DNA from: Apostichopus japonicus
Lineage: Eukaryota > Echinodermata > Holothuroidea > Aspidochirotida > Stichopodidae
Direction: 5' to 3'
Length of the DNA: 64,000 nt
Assembly (NCBI RefSeq): GCF_037975245.1
Contig: NC_092581.1
Coordinates: 14,103,303-14,167,302 of the forward strand
Below, one piece after another: positions 40,921 through 53,843 of this stretch. The notes beneath the pieces are model-generated. The model had not been told where the DNA came from. It saw nothing but the letters and a program-made list of their open reading frames with translations, and made no database searches. Position 1 is the stretch's first letter, and every line of letters starts with the position of its first letter. A program made the translations under genes and the position numbers.

Positions 40921-42437
40921 TTAATCCGGGTATCTGTGCTCTCGTTTCCTCTTGTACGGGACCGATCCATTTTCTGACGGGGATGGAGAATGCCATTGTT
41001 CCTCCGTTCTTTCCCTCTTATTGGCTGTTGAATACGAGGTGCTCGGCTCGGCCTCTGGGACGGATTCCATACCCCTGACGGGTAACCTGCTCAGACTGTG
41101 GCTGCGCCGGAGGTCGTCGCTCGGTTCGGGGAACCTGCCGACCTCGGTAAGGTTCAATGCCGACTGCGAGAGGCGTCTTGTGAGATGGGAGCGGAGAGCT
41201 TCCTTGACTGTCCTTGAAAGTTCTTTGGTTTCTTGTTCGCTGTGTGTAGTACTGTTAGTTCTGGCCTGCTGCGAATGTACCAAGACCGTCTTCTGCGGGG
41301 ATCTCAGCACGTTCAGACTGTTGGGGTTAGGATAGTGGCGCACGGGCAGGTCCATGCTGGCGCTCCGCTGAAGTCCCCGGAGACGCACAAACTGATTCAG
41401 ACTAGTACGGTCGGACACTGGCAAGAAGGTTTGATAGAGACCTCCTCCGTGGTGAAAGACACCTTCTGGGGGGAGAGCGGCAAGTGGAGGGTACCCGGAA
41501 GGGCCGGTGCTGCTTCCGGGAACGCTCTCGGGTAAGGAAGTTCTGGTTACTGGATAGAAGGCAGACGGGAATAGATTCTGTCTGCTCGGGATGCTTTTGG
41601 TCGTTGCTGCTGGTGCTGCTGCCTGCTGTGGCATTGAGGGCGCCAGCTGTGGTGGGTCGGTCAAATTAGATGTTTGCTGCTGAGCCATCTTGAAAGCTTT
41701 AGATGATACTGGAATGGGTACTGGTATAGGGCAAGGGACGGGTACAAAGACAGGGTACGGTACCATGACGGTTGTAGGAGGCAGGAACACGCCATCGTCG
41801 TTGCCGAACACCCCAAACTCCGGCCGTAATCTGTGCGGCTTTGACTCCTTTGGTTGTTGAGATGTACTGCCTGTGAAACACCTTGGTGATCCCGGCTTGA
41901 CCTTGTCTGCTCCCCAGTGTTTCACCGACGGATCGGACTTCAGAATGTCATCCATCGTAAATGACCTCTGTGACCTCTTCTCACTCACCTGACTGTTCCT
42001 CTCTTCCGAGCTATATCTCGCTCTCAAAGACTCGCTAGCACACGGAGTTTCAACCCCTCCGTCTTTACCGTTAACGTTATCGCTAACACTTTGCTGAATG
42101 TCATTTGCATACCGCCTTTGTAACATCTTTTTGATTTTTGTATCTCTGTCCTTGCCGGTCAACTCGGACGTATGCAGAGCGACACATTTCGGACTACAGA
42201 AGAACATTTTGACTTCCTTGTGGTCGACCTTGTGCATTTCCGACGACAGACAGACTTTTTGACACTGGACGCAGGGCTTGCTCCCCGTAAAGTACGAGCG
42301 TCTGAATGCTGCAAAGCATTTCTCACTGCAAAACGCCCGTGAGGCCATGGCCGTGTTGAGGGTGTATCTTTTGGAACCGGAGGACTCGCACCAAGCACAG
42401 ATGATGATCTGCTCCTCTACAGATTGGCCACAGGTAT
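40921..42437 (-). CDS. SOBP: SOBP homolog, last coding exon (residues 112-616): two FCS zinc fingers, Pro-rich region, basic C-terminus
   Basis: The large terminal exon follows acceptor tctctcgcag|ATACC and closes the full 616-residue reading frame (human SOBP is about 870). Finger 1 uses C125, C128, C148 and C152, with ICAWC and RAFCSEKCFAAFRRSYF, nearly the vertebrate wording. Finger 2 uses C167, C170, C192 and C196 (PCVQC ... FFCSPKC). Residues 331-355 are an alternating Pro/Val/Ile stretch (VMVPYPVFVPVPCPIPVPIP), matching the Pro-rich block of vertebrate SOBP. The tail is Ser-rich and ends in a basic YKRKREHRYPD, a likely nuclear-localisation signal. The stop codon is at 40921-40923. The exon is visibly GC-richer than its flanks, and the frame is open for over 1.5 kb. 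The linker between fingers is shorter than I recall for vertebrates. No V/I-I/V-D-L-T SUMO-interaction motif is seen. Confidence 0.92.
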
Positions 42438-42631
42438 CTGCGAGAGAGCAGCCAAAAAATGTGATTGTGGGTATCTATCTAATGAGATCTTTCCTAGGCG
42501 GTATGCAAATGACTCCAAATTAAGATAAATATGGACTTGTAAAAAGGCTTTTTTCCCTTTGATGCAAAAAAAAAAGAGAGAGAGTAAAAATAAAACCAGA
42601 AAAACCAAGTCAACCAACCGAGAATTTTAAT

Positions 42632-42811
42632 GGCACCGGTGTCAAAGGTGGGATGATGGGAGGGGCTGCAGCACCCTGCAGCAAGGCTGCAGGGGATGTT
42701 ATCATATATGCTGTGCTGTTACTGCTGAGATAATCTCTATTATTTAGTACTGATTCAGCCTTGCAGCAGGGGATTTGCAGCTGCTGCAGCTTTTCCTTTT
42801 GGCAGAGTGCC
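42632..42811. repeat. GCTGCAG-rich dispersed repeat, copy B, MITE-like
   Basis: It starts GGCACCGGTGTCAAAGG and ends CCTTTTGGCAGAGTGCC, imperfect inverted termini. The interior has GGCTGCAGCACCCTGCAGC and GCAGCTGCTGCAGC. It sits in the last SOBP intron, 195 nt upstream of the zinc-finger exon. Confidence 0.6.
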
Positions 42812-45800
42812 AAAGTAACTATTGATTCTATGTTTACAAAAATGTAACGAGTACAATTCACTTGAGAGTAAGATAAGCGAGTATTTCATCATTAAATTTG
42901 AATCGAACAAAAAAAAATTGAATATTCATGCTATTGTGATACACTGTTATGATATTTTTAATATAAAAAAGCATCGACAAATTGACCAAGTCAATAACAC
43001 ATTAGTTTTCACTAATTATGTGACAGATCAGTTTCTATATTTATAAACGAAGCCCTAGAGTCAAAGATTCAATCGTGAGTATTTCAACAACATCAGGTAC
43101 TTCAACAACATCAGGTATGAGGTGAAATATTTCAAACTTTATGCACATTGGACTGGCAAACATTTTCCCCATTTTATTTTTTCTTAGCTAAAAGGAAATG
43201 TCCTGCAATGACCTTGTATCATTAAAACAGTGAAACTTCCACACAACAGAAATGACAAGGTTTTCGGCACAGACAGAAAGCAAGATTAATCATAGGTCAT
43301 CAAAACAGACTGAAGAACATTGTCAGCCTTCTTCCGAACATGCAAATTTCAAACAGTTTTCTTTAGTGATCATAGCACAATAGACATAGCCACACAATTA
43401 TTGTTTCCAACTTTCCATTCTCAACAATGGTATATAAGATTTTGTGTCAAGTCATCAAATCATTTGAAAAACAAACTATTAATGTTTGTGATAGTAAGTG
43501 ATAGACAGTTTTATTTTGTTTTATCTGACCTTAATATGGAAACATCTGTGCTAACACTTTCCATTTAAATAGGCTGTGATTGTTACTGATCACGGTCATT
43601 GATCTGTATTACTTTACAATAGTCATACATTAATGAACAAACTTATTGAAATATTGAGAAAAGGTGGGACAATTTGAGGGAAAAGGAGAGTAAGCAGGGA
43701 GAGGGGGAGGGAAACGGAAACAGGATGCTGTACGGTTAAGAAAATAAAAAATTATGCTTTATTGTTTTGAGTTAAAAAACAAAAACTTGACAATTTAAAG
43801 GTGCTATAGAAAGTGGCAGATACAGTGACCAGATTGTTTCACTCATCTTTGCAAATTGAAAGGTTATTAACCAGCAATGGTTTGGATGATATGGCAATAA
43901 GCCATTGGTTTTACAACTTAGAAGCAGAATCATCAGATGACTCAATATGTGTGGACACATGTGCTGCTGTAAGGGGGAGGGGAGGGGGGAGCCTACTGTA
44001 TGCATGACAGAGTTACTGGGATTTTCAGGATATCTCTTTGTTTTTCATCTGAGTTTTCTACGAAAAACTACATTTTGCATTTCAACCCGACCTTTCATAC
44101 ACTTTGTAAAAATTTTCAACCTGTACGAACGACTTCTGTACTTCGCATTATGAAGTCTGTTATTTCATATTCTGGTCCTCTTGGACTAAGACCTGTGTTT
44201 ATTTAGCACGGTTTACAGAGACATTTTAACACAGTGTTGAGTATATAAATAAGTGCCAAGCCTTATGCTATGTTTGATTCTGAGTGAGAGAAGAGCATTG
44301 AATGCAATCCATAACTTATACTACACTTTGTTTAATATTCGTTAATCTGTCATACGCAGCAGCATATGTATAGGTTTTCCAACTCAAAAAAAAAAAGGTG
44401 TTCATTTCCTTCTGAAGATATGATTTTATAGTTTATACATTTTGAACCTCTCCATTACATTGTCAGGTCAGACAGAATGACATTGTGAATAAAACAACTC
44501 AGACAATTGTCAATAGGTGATTCAACTTTTTTAAAGCAACATGCTGATCAGGATTGATCTTTAGAGGCAAACAATGCCTTGAATATGTCAGGTAGGGAAA
44601 TGTTTATTTTATTAAAAAATGAGAAAATCTTATCACACAACTACCCCTCCACCCCAAAAGAAGGTATGGAATACAAAAAGAAGAGGGGGGGGGGGGGAAT
44701 TCAAGAGACACTTTACTTTTCAGCAAATCCTGAACGTATGTCTCTGTTTGCTAACTTCAGTAGCTGCTCATTTTTACAAAGATTTTTTACATTTTAATTT
44801 GTACGAGGAGAATTAAGGACTTTTAACCCATCAATCGTATCCGAGAATATCAATAACAGAAATCAAGGCTTAGCTCTCTAACTGTAGACCTGTGTGATCC
44901 TATGTGCGACTCAAGCATAAAATTAAACTGATAGTGTTGTCACTTTTCTTGCACGTATACTGAATTTAAAACCTTCGGGCAACACGAGAAGCCAAGCAAG
45001 GTACAGTAATACCTTATAGTGAAATATAACAAAAATATCAGAAAAGTGACACACTAGTCTGAAATTGACAATCAAACCTTGAAATCCCTTTTGGAAATTG
45101 AGATTTTATAAGATGTTAGCATTAATGTAAGCATTGCATGTCATGTACAGTGCAAGTCCACATGAAGGGATATCAATGGACAGTTCTGGCATACTGTCTG
45201 TGTATACGTCCAGGGTAACGAGGTCACTTTGATTCTTTCCATTTTCAACATTGCAATTCAGCGTATAGTTTACATAACTTTCTTAAGTTGTCAATGAGTA
45301 TTCACTAAGCTGTTGGTAACCAAAAGAATGTGTGAAAGTCTCAATGTGTGTTTGCCAAATTTTAACTTTTGACCTTTCCAGCTTTACTGCCCTAAAACCT
45401 CAGTGAAAATAACACTGTTCTATGCAATTTTCATATTAAGAATCATTATTTTTATTAATTTATCTGTGGTTAAACATTTTGAGCTGAATAAAATTTGCCA
45501 GATCTTTTAACAAGTCTGTAGATTCTACAAACTTCACTCAAAATTTCCAAGCCCTGCCCTACAGATCATGCGCCAATCAAATCTCTCTGTTTTGTTTACG
45601 ACCGTTAGGCATATGACTTACGGGTCGACGATACTAGTATATATAGGTTAAATTTTGTGTAATGAACATGCTGATAAAGGTGGTCGCAGTGATTTAACAG
45701 TAAATTGTTCGCACAATAAGGGCAACAGAAAATAAATTTCTTTCTTTCCATTGCGGCGGCTTTTCTTCATTAAACCCACCTGGTCAGAGTGCATTTAGAA

Positions 45801-48170
45801 TAAGAAACATTGTATCTTCTTCGGAAGTTTGTTTTCCGAAATTCATCAGCAAACACATATTGAGACTTTAAGCACCATGATTTGTCCATCTTTCTGTTGA
45901 GAGTTTAATATCACATAACATCCAATTCTACAATCAATCAAAATATTTAGCGAGGTAACCAAGTCTTCCTGCTTGGGGTGGATAGTTGAGAATAATATCT
46001 TCCTGTACCTGGTTTAACATGGAGTCGAATTACCCAAACAGATTGGTATAAGAAACTCTCGTGTTTACGTAGTCTCCTAACAGAAAACAAAATATTTTCA
46101 TCTTCATCCTAAAATTATAACCATAAATCAGAATTAAGAGAGGTCAATTTTCCTGTTGTTTGAATTAAGATTGTCCAAAAAGATGTAAATGAATGTCAAA
46201 AAACTTTTGACAGTTAGAATTAAATCTTAACTGCTCAAATCAGGGCTGGACATAAAATTTGATCTTGCTGGCCAAAGTCAAAGTGTATACCCTGTCCGTG
46301 GACCGCTCAGGTATGTACATACGTTATTGAAAATATTCTTTAACGTCCCACACTTGTAGAAACGATTCTAGAAGAACAGGATTTTTTTGGCGATTCTAAT
46401 TCTGTCTGTTCCCTTAAAGGTGAAACTCCACCGATGTACACAGGTCTACGAGCATATAAATAAATATAAACTGCAAAAGACAAGTCTTTTGTCAATGTTT
46501 GTCTAAGAGGAAATTTGGTAAGCTGATAGTCTCGTTAGCTTGTCCCCCTGATCTTGTGGTTATTTTTTAATCTACCAGCAACTCTGATACTTTATGTAGA
46601 TTCTGGCTAGCTAACAAACTAATACCATGTATCATGTAAAAGGAGATACATCTTTTATAAATAGCATAGCAAAACAAAAACCTTTACGAGGTTCCCTTGA
46701 TACTGTGCCTTTCTTCACAAGCAGACAATGTAGACAGACAATGACTGCGGTTGGAACCTTTGCCAAACGTGAAAAGACAGAGGTGAACAATCCTAACATG
46801 TTATGCATACACTGTATGTAGGCACAAGTACCCAGCATGGCTTTATTAAACTGTGGGCATCGACCATATCGTTCACTCAAAAGGATTTTACAGTATAGAG
46901 TTTTAAACCAAAAATGTTTCAATATATCCAGTAAGAACAGTCTTTCTATCTGATAATATAGACACATTTGACCAACTTTAAGCTAGTTAATCCCTTTAAA
47001 TAGTTGTTCAGAGTTACATGACATTATTTATACACTGTGATATATTTTTGAGAAAAGGGCCATGTTTTCCACCATTTCAGATAACCTGTTGACCCCTTGA
47101 GCCAGTTTTCGTCCATTTGCGATAACCCGTTGACCCCTTGAAGATCAGAGGGAGAAATCCTTACATGAGGTTTAATTGCATGTTTAAACAAAGAGTATGA
47201 ACTCTGAAGCAGATTTCATGACCTGGATTCCAGGTATGTTTCATTGAAGACCTAATGAGCCTCTTCACAGAACCAAACTGAACTGAATTTGACCAAACTA
47301 TGTTCACCAAAGGAAAATCATAGCATTGGAGAATTCACCAATTTATTGTAGCATTACTTTTAGAGTTATCATATATAAGAGTGTTAACTTGTGTGCTGAG
47401 CTGCACCAGAGTTGCAGCAAAAGTCACTTCAATTGAAGGTCATGTCAGGTCATTATTCTGACTCAATTCTCCTGACTCGAGTCTAATGTCATTGACTACA
47501 GTCGCCGTGCTATCTCTGAGAACGGACTCGTCCAAATGGACTCCCTCTAGATATTGAGTGACTCAAGTCATCACTTGCTAACACCCCTGAACTGCATTAA
47601 TGTAACCCACCCCACCTCCCACCCCCTTCCAACTTTGGCACTGTGTGCACAGTTTGATTGGATAAAACAAATGATGTTAAAAAGCTGTAGTTTACCTTGG
47701 GTCAGATGTCTGCAACATTGGTAACCATATGATTGACCCTAATTACATAATGAGATAACCTTTAATCATGCTCTTTGGTTATAAAATTTTTCTAGGTTCC
47801 ACTTGTGCAGTTTGTGTGGAACAAATAACATGTTTAACAGACAGAAGTGTATGTTATGATCTCTACTTCAAACCTTGTATTTGCTAACAGAATTGTACAA
47901 TACTACTTGCGACCGACTCATGCTACTGCCTGCTGGTGGTCACATGTCGATGGTGCAAAAAGCTCATTATCACAACAGCTTGTGAATTTTGGTAGAACTA
48001 AAGAGAGGACCCTTGGCTGATTTTGATTGCAGCAGCTGGGAAGCCTCACTAGAAGGTTTGTCATATTTTAATCCATTTAAAGAGAAGTTTTCACATCTAT
48101 TTTAAGTCGGGCTTCCGTAGCGAAATCTGGAGAAAAAAAAACTGAAAAAAAATTGATATCAAATAATTAC
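42812..48170. other. SOBP intron 3, no further gene seen
   Basis: AT-rich intronic DNA between the zinc-finger exon and exon 3. There is a G-run near 44687. No nested gene or RNA was recognised. Confidence 0.6.
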
Positions 48171-48248
48171 CTGTTGGTTTACCCGGAGACATTTCTTCTG
48201 ACTTCTTTGACACGTCTGGTGCCCCTTCCTCTTGTTTAACACTCACAG
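48171..48248 (-). CDS. SOBP: SOBP homolog, coding exon 3 (residues 86-112)
   Basis: A 78-nt exon with acceptor ccatag|CTGTG and donor ACAG|gtaatt, phase 1 to phase 1. It could therefore be skipped without changing frame. It encodes AVSVKQEEGAPDVSKKSEEM and a short Pro/Gly tail. Residues 89-92, V-K-Q-E, form a second psi-K-x-E SUMO-acceptor consensus. No fold is recognisable; it is a polar linker between the N-terminal block and the zinc fingers. Confidence 0.72.
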
Positions 48249-49950
48249 CTATGGAAGACAAATATGCGAACAATTACATCGGTGACATTTTTAATATCAA
48301 AAATATCTTCAATACTTGGCTTGTTAAACGTAGCGTGTCTTTCTCGGCTTCATGGTTTGTCTGTTCCCTTGTTCAGCTTGACATTTATTCACTGTGTTGT
48401 CATACTTAAACTATTCAAACAAACTTTTTTTTTTTTCTTCTTCTTCCTTGAAAGAATTGATTATTTAACCTGGCAAAAAGACAGACACGACTGTCTGACA
48501 CGGGGATGCCATTTTATGGTGTTATGTATGACTAGGTGGTTTCCTCAAAACCATTCAGTGAGATTTATGTTGTGTTAGGATTCTAATTTCATCAAAGTGA
48601 AATACGAAGGTCGTTCCCCCCCCCCCACCCCCCCCCAAAAAAAACTTACTGGTTTTGGGATTTACTGGTGAGGATACTTACCCATCTCCACACTACGTTT
48701 GCACTCTTCCCATCATACCTACGCTACATGACTGGAAGCGTTTTAGCACTGTGCCTACTTTCTCCCACTTGTAATGTGTCACATCACATTTTACTACTGT
48801 ACAGCATTCAAATAAAATTTAAAAAATCTTGTAATTAAAAAATCTCAGCAAGGGATCAAGCTAGCAAGATAGGAGTTGCACCAATATGGTATGGACCTAT
48901 TAAGAAATTGTATTATGAATTTTTTTGTCATTTCCACTTTCAAACTTCATTAAACCTCGTTTTGAATGGATATTCCAGTGGTAGATGACTCCTGTTTTCA
49001 AAAATATGGGATAAAGTTTCTACATCAGCTGGCGGAAAAAAATCCTGATACAATTCTGTTATCATCATGCAGATCAACTTTAATAAAGTTTTGTAAGATT
49101 TTATGACAGTGTTTACACCAAGGCACAACAATTGAGCTACAAATTGTTTCCCCCTTTTCTCCCACCCCCAACCCCGCCCACCTCTTATAAGATACAAATC
49201 ATTTATCAATAGCAGAAATATTTCTGTTTTTTGATGAACCCTTTACATTTGGAGTACATTCAACATCTATGCAAACATTGCAAGGTATCACATGTAAAGA
49301 GAAACCAACAAAAAGATCATGAACGTATAATTAGAGCTTTTCAAGTCACACCACTCACTGTTTATCTTGTTCTAAGGGTGGCATTAACAGATTGGAACTA
49401 AAAAAAAAAACTTTTTTATAGCTTGCTAAAAATTATCAAATATGTTCTAAAGTCCTTTCTTCTGGAGGTTCTATTCACAAACATGCTGTTAAGTAGTACT
49501 TTTAAAGCATACCAGTTATTGACAAGTTTTGCCCCGATTCTATAATGCATAGGAATGTGCTGCAGGCCTAGACACTAACAGAGTTAATTTTTGTTTGAAA
49601 ATGTGACAGGCTCTCCCAATGATTTTTTGTCATCTGTTGTGACATGAATTGGAAAAAACTTGTGACACGGTTTTTAAATTTGGTTGTGAACTGTGAGATA
49701 TGAAAAACACAATGCACTACAGTATATCAAACATACAGAACTATTAACAAACAAAGAAACAAACAACAATAAAAAAAAAAAAAATAAGGAGTCCCTTTTA
49801 TCGATCTTGAGTCATTTGGCCCAAACAGTGCAACATGCATTCCAATGTCTTACACAGCTAAGCTGGGAACCATATGGGGAGCCTACTCATCATTTAATAG
49901 AGCTATTTATAACAAACATTTCCATCTTTCTCTTTTAAATCTTTCTATAC

Positions 49951-50077
49951 CTGAAGTTCCACCTTCCTGGTCTTCGGATGCGAAATGTTGAAGCTGGAGA
50001 TTTTCCGTCAGAGACTTGTCCATGCCATCGTAACCGTAGATACCCAACAACTCATTCATGGTGTCTTCGGCGTAGTC
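49951..50077 (-). CDS. SOBP: SOBP homolog, coding exon 2 (residues 44-86)
   Basis: The exon lies between acceptor ttttgtag|GAC and donor G|gtatag; it enters in phase 0 and leaves in phase 1. It encodes DYAEDTMNELLGIYGYDG and then a polar stretch. This matches the N-terminal block of vertebrate SOBP that I remember as NFAENTMNELLGWYGYD, the clearest identification signal outside the zinc fingers. It joins in frame to the exons on both sides. Confidence 0.88.
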
Positions 50078-50361
50078 CTACAAAAGGGAAATGGAAACGA
50101 GGGACATTTTAAACTCAAATGAGCTTCAGTCCGAGGTGACCTACTGCCTTCAACATAGATGGATGTACAAGCATGTGTGTATGTGTGTGTTTCTGTATAG
50201 TTCCTGTGTGTTTATACATGTATGCATATATAGATGCAGCGAATAACATAAGTGTTCAAGTTTTGTGTCATGCAATTTGAAGGCTCTGGATTTTGTCCGT
50301 TATAAAATACTATGATTCACGTGTAAAGTAACGGAGCCCTACACATCTTTTGAATTCTATA

Positions 50362-50475
50362 TAGCATTTTGACCGTTTGGTATACTGTAGCATTTTGACC
50401 GTTTGGTATACTGTAGCATTTTGACCGTTTGGTATACTGTAGCATTTTGACCGTTTGGTATACTGTAGCATTTTG
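50362..50475. repeat. 26-bp minisatellite, about 4.4 copies
   Basis: The unit TTTTGACCGTTTGGTATACT plus GTAGCA repeats almost without change. It lies in the intron just upstream of SOBP coding exon 2. Confidence 0.92.
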
Positions 50476-52072
50476 CGATGCAACGCTGGGTAATTTATTC
50501 CCCGATATGGCAACTTGTATACATTACTGTATGTGTATGGAGTTAAATGAAGCAATGAAAGTTGTTTATAGACAAAAACACACAAAATGCACTAGAACAA
50601 CATGAACAGGTTACCTTCTTTAATACACACTACACTACAGTATAAACACTGATTTGTTTTCTTCCATCCTTACATACTGTACACTTGCACTGCAGAATAT
50701 ACTTACAAAATGTTTGCCTTTTACAAGGTACATTTATTTTTGCTTTGTGTGAACTAAACCAATGTCAAAATGCTAAACGCTAAATTAAATGAGCTAAGAG
50801 TCATATATGTACAACTAATTGCGCACTGTCATGCTTCACTATCTTCAAGGTTCCACAAGACTTTGGCAAGCAGACAAGTAAACACCTTAACTGGTATTAA
50901 AGAGCAACGTAAGATAATAGAGCTCTATTAATGTTACATTTAATCTCTCTTCCTACCGACGACAATGTAGCAATGTATACTCACTGCTGATATTTTCATT
51001 AGCATACTTAACCTTCAAACCACATTTAAATATGCAGTAATGTAACAAGCAACATGTATATACTGTCAATGCCAACAAATAGAAATATTGTAACAAGTTA
51101 CCATGGCAAAATTATCATAAAAAGACATCTTTAAATACACAATACAATATCTGCAATGGGTACTTGTCATGTGATTTCTATACCCTTACTTGTTGGCTCT
51201 TCATAGTTTACACAAATCATACTGCATGTACTGTACGTAGCTTCCAATATTAAAGCAGCATTCCATGGAATCAATGTTAGCGAAGTAATATTTAATGTTA
51301 GTGTTTCCATTGCACTGAGTCACACTGAGAGATGTTTATACACAGACAACAATTGATCATAACAAATGATAACGAATGATAAAATATTGCAGCTATGCAC
51401 GTTCCACTGACAGAAATTTGTCTGAAAGATCGCAGGAAATCCAAGGAAGACTGTATATATTCCATATTTATATATGCCTACTGTACAGGACCAAGTAAGT
51501 TTTTCACAAAAATGGGAAAATTATACATGTTATCAATTAGGCAGTAACATATGATTCCACCCAATTATAAACCTTTCTAAAAATTCATACTATTCATCGT
51601 ATCATTCATATGCAAATGAGCAATTTTTTATATTTTTTTATTCAAAATTTTCACTTGAAACTACTTGTAATTGAAAGTTTAGTCAAACTAATGACTTGCA
51701 ATGTTATGGATTTTTTTAGTATCAAATTATATAACAAATTTCTCAACATCAATATTAACAAGAGCTATTTTGAACAAGTTTAAAAAAAAAAAACCAGGAT
51801 TTTAATCGATTGTCCATTCATCAATTATAGCTCTCTTATTATTAAGGTGTTTGCTTTTGCCTTCAATTGCAATAGTAAACCACACACGTAACTTGTAAAC
51901 CGAACCACAGGGATCAAGCTTACATGATTCCACTTCCTGAATCTGTGATCAAAGGTCTTATGGAAAAATTGAGCTTACTATCACACGATGCTATTTAGAT
52001 TAAAAGCTTAGACGTGCACTCAGGTAGAGTCCCCACACAACATTACGAAACCAACATTCATAGTACATACAA

Positions 52073-52660
52073 AAAAGTATGGATTATCATTATCACCCTC
52101 GAAATAGAACTCTTATAATACTCTACAAAGTCTCCCTTATGTAAGGACACAAATTAGTGTTAAGGTTATCACTGCAAGGGTGCAGTAGTGAAGACTGAAC
52201 TACAGTATATATATGTGAACACATACATGTGTGAAAACCCAACCGTTACGAAACCTTAAGTATGAAAAAGTAAAAAGTATGGATTATCATTATCACCTTG
52301 AAATAGAACTCTAATAATACTCTTCAAAATTCTATCGTATATAAGGACACAAATATTGGTGTTGCGGTTATCACTGCAAGGAAGGAGTAGTGAAGACTGA
52401 ATTACAGTATATATATACTGTATATGTGTGGACACATACATGTGTAAAAACCCAAACTTTACGAGACCTTTTATGAAATAGTAAAAAAGTATGGATTATC
52501 ATTATCACCTTGAAATAGAACTCTAATAATACTCTACAAAATTCTACTGTATGTAAGGACACAAATATTGGTGTTAAGGTTATCACTGCAAGGGAGGAGT
52601 AGTGAAGACTGAATTATAGTATATATATGTGGACACATACATCTGTGACAACCCAAGGAC
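52073..52660. repeat. Three tandem copies of an approximately 200-bp unit
   Basis: GGATTATCATTATCACC recurs at 52081, 52281 and 52493, giving periods of 200 and 212 nt. Each copy carries the TGTAAGGACACAAAT and TTATCACTGCAAGG words and an ACAGTATATATAT stretch. Copies differ by substitutions and small indels. Confidence 0.9.
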
Positions 52661-53092
52661 TTATGAGTGATGATGCTTTCCTGTCCCCTTTACATACGCA
52701 CTCCAATCTTCCCAGCCTAAATACTGCTCTGCACCCCTCCCACCCTGCCCTTCCCCCCATCACCCTCTCTAAGGTCATCAACCTCTTCTATCAGAATGTA
52801 CTATGCAGAAGCTCCACGATGCATTTAATTAACATCATTGTTGTAAGCTAGTAAGATCAGAGACTTCAGAGTAACATGTATACGACACAGGTACAGTAAC
52901 AGAGAAGTGAGATAGATGTTGCTATTTGTGGGTAGTACCAAAAAATAAACCCATTATGAAACATCGTTTTTGCATATAACATTGGATATATAGATTCCAT
53001 GCCTGGAAAGACTTAAAAACACTACAGTACCTACTACTGTCTGTAATGAAATAAATTTAATCAAACTGTTAATATAAAAACATTAAATGTAC

Positions 53093-53266
53093 CTTCATCT
53101 CCACCTCTTGTGGTTCTGTTTTGACCTCTGCCGCCTCTGTTTCGGTTTCATCCTGTTCTCCACCTCCTTGCTCATCTAATGCCTCGTGTTCTTTAGTCTC
53201 TGCATCACCGTTAGTCTCCATCGTAATCTCACCGAACCTTAAGGCCAAAGGTCATAAAGCCACTAT
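53093..53266 (-). CDS. SOBP: SOBP homolog, first coding exon (residues 1-43) with 45 nt of 5' UTR
   Basis: Coding runs 53221 to 53093 and gives an acidic N-terminus, METNGDAETKEHEALDEQ onward. The ATG is preceded in frame by a TGA in the same exon, which supports this start. The exon opens after a strong acceptor (pyrimidine tract then ttttcag, exon from 53266) and ends at donor AAG|gtacat in phase 0. Residues 33-36 read V-K-T-E, a psi-K-x-E SUMO-acceptor consensus just before the conserved segment of the next exon; vertebrate SOBP, as I recall it, also has a V-K-x-E at this place. SOBP is known as a nuclear cofactor linked to SIX/sine oculis factors and to inner-ear and brain development in vertebrates. 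Because 5' UTR is spliced, the promoter lies further upstream, beyond 53.3 kb. Confidence 0.82.
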
Positions 53267-53595
53267 CTGAAAAGTAAGAATTTAAGAAGAAACCCTTGAA
53301 TTTGACCATTCTGTGGTTCAGAATCTGTTCTTAGTTGGCACTGCAGAATATCTTAAAACTTGCAACGTGTACTTTACCCAGAGCCTGAAACTTACTAAGC
53401 TGCTTGAGTGCTTCGAATCATATAGACTTGTTTTGATGAGAAAATGAAAAGGACATAGAGGGCACACTACCTGATTCCTCTACCCACTAAAATTAAAAAC
53501 AAAAAACCCAAACGCCACTAAATGCAGCGTTTGAAGTACGATATATATATGTGACAGTAGACCAATCTGAAACTTGACAACCATGAAGTGAGAAA

Positions 53596-53843
53596 CTGGA
53601 TTTGAGCCGATGCAAAAAACCCTCTTGCAAGATTCTTGAGGCAAGACTTTGCAGTGGCTGGATTTGAGCCGATGCAAAAAACCCTCTTGCAAGATTCTTG
53701 AGGCAAGACTTTGCAGTGGCTGGATTTGAGCCAATGCAAAAAACCCTCTTGCAAGATTCTTGAGGCAAGACTTTGCAATGGCTGGATTTGAGCCGATGCA
53801 AAAAACCCTCTTGCAAGATTCTTGAGGCAAGACTTTGCAGTGG
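53596..53843. repeat. 62-bp minisatellite, four copies
   Basis: CTGGATTTGAGCC recurs at 53596, 53658, 53720 and 53782, an exact 62-nt period with only a few substitutions. It lies 330 nt upstream of the acceptor of SOBP coding exon 1. The repeat happens to stay open in several frames, but period 62 is not a multiple of three, so it is unlikely to be coding. Confidence 0.95.

Noticed and set aside
40952-41535. Plus-strand open frames opposite the SOBP exon
   Set aside because: They are antisense shadows of a GC-rich coding exon with clear homology on the minus strand.
50362-50475. CRISPR-like array
   Set aside because: The 26-bp units are contiguous with no spacers, and the genome is eukaryotic.
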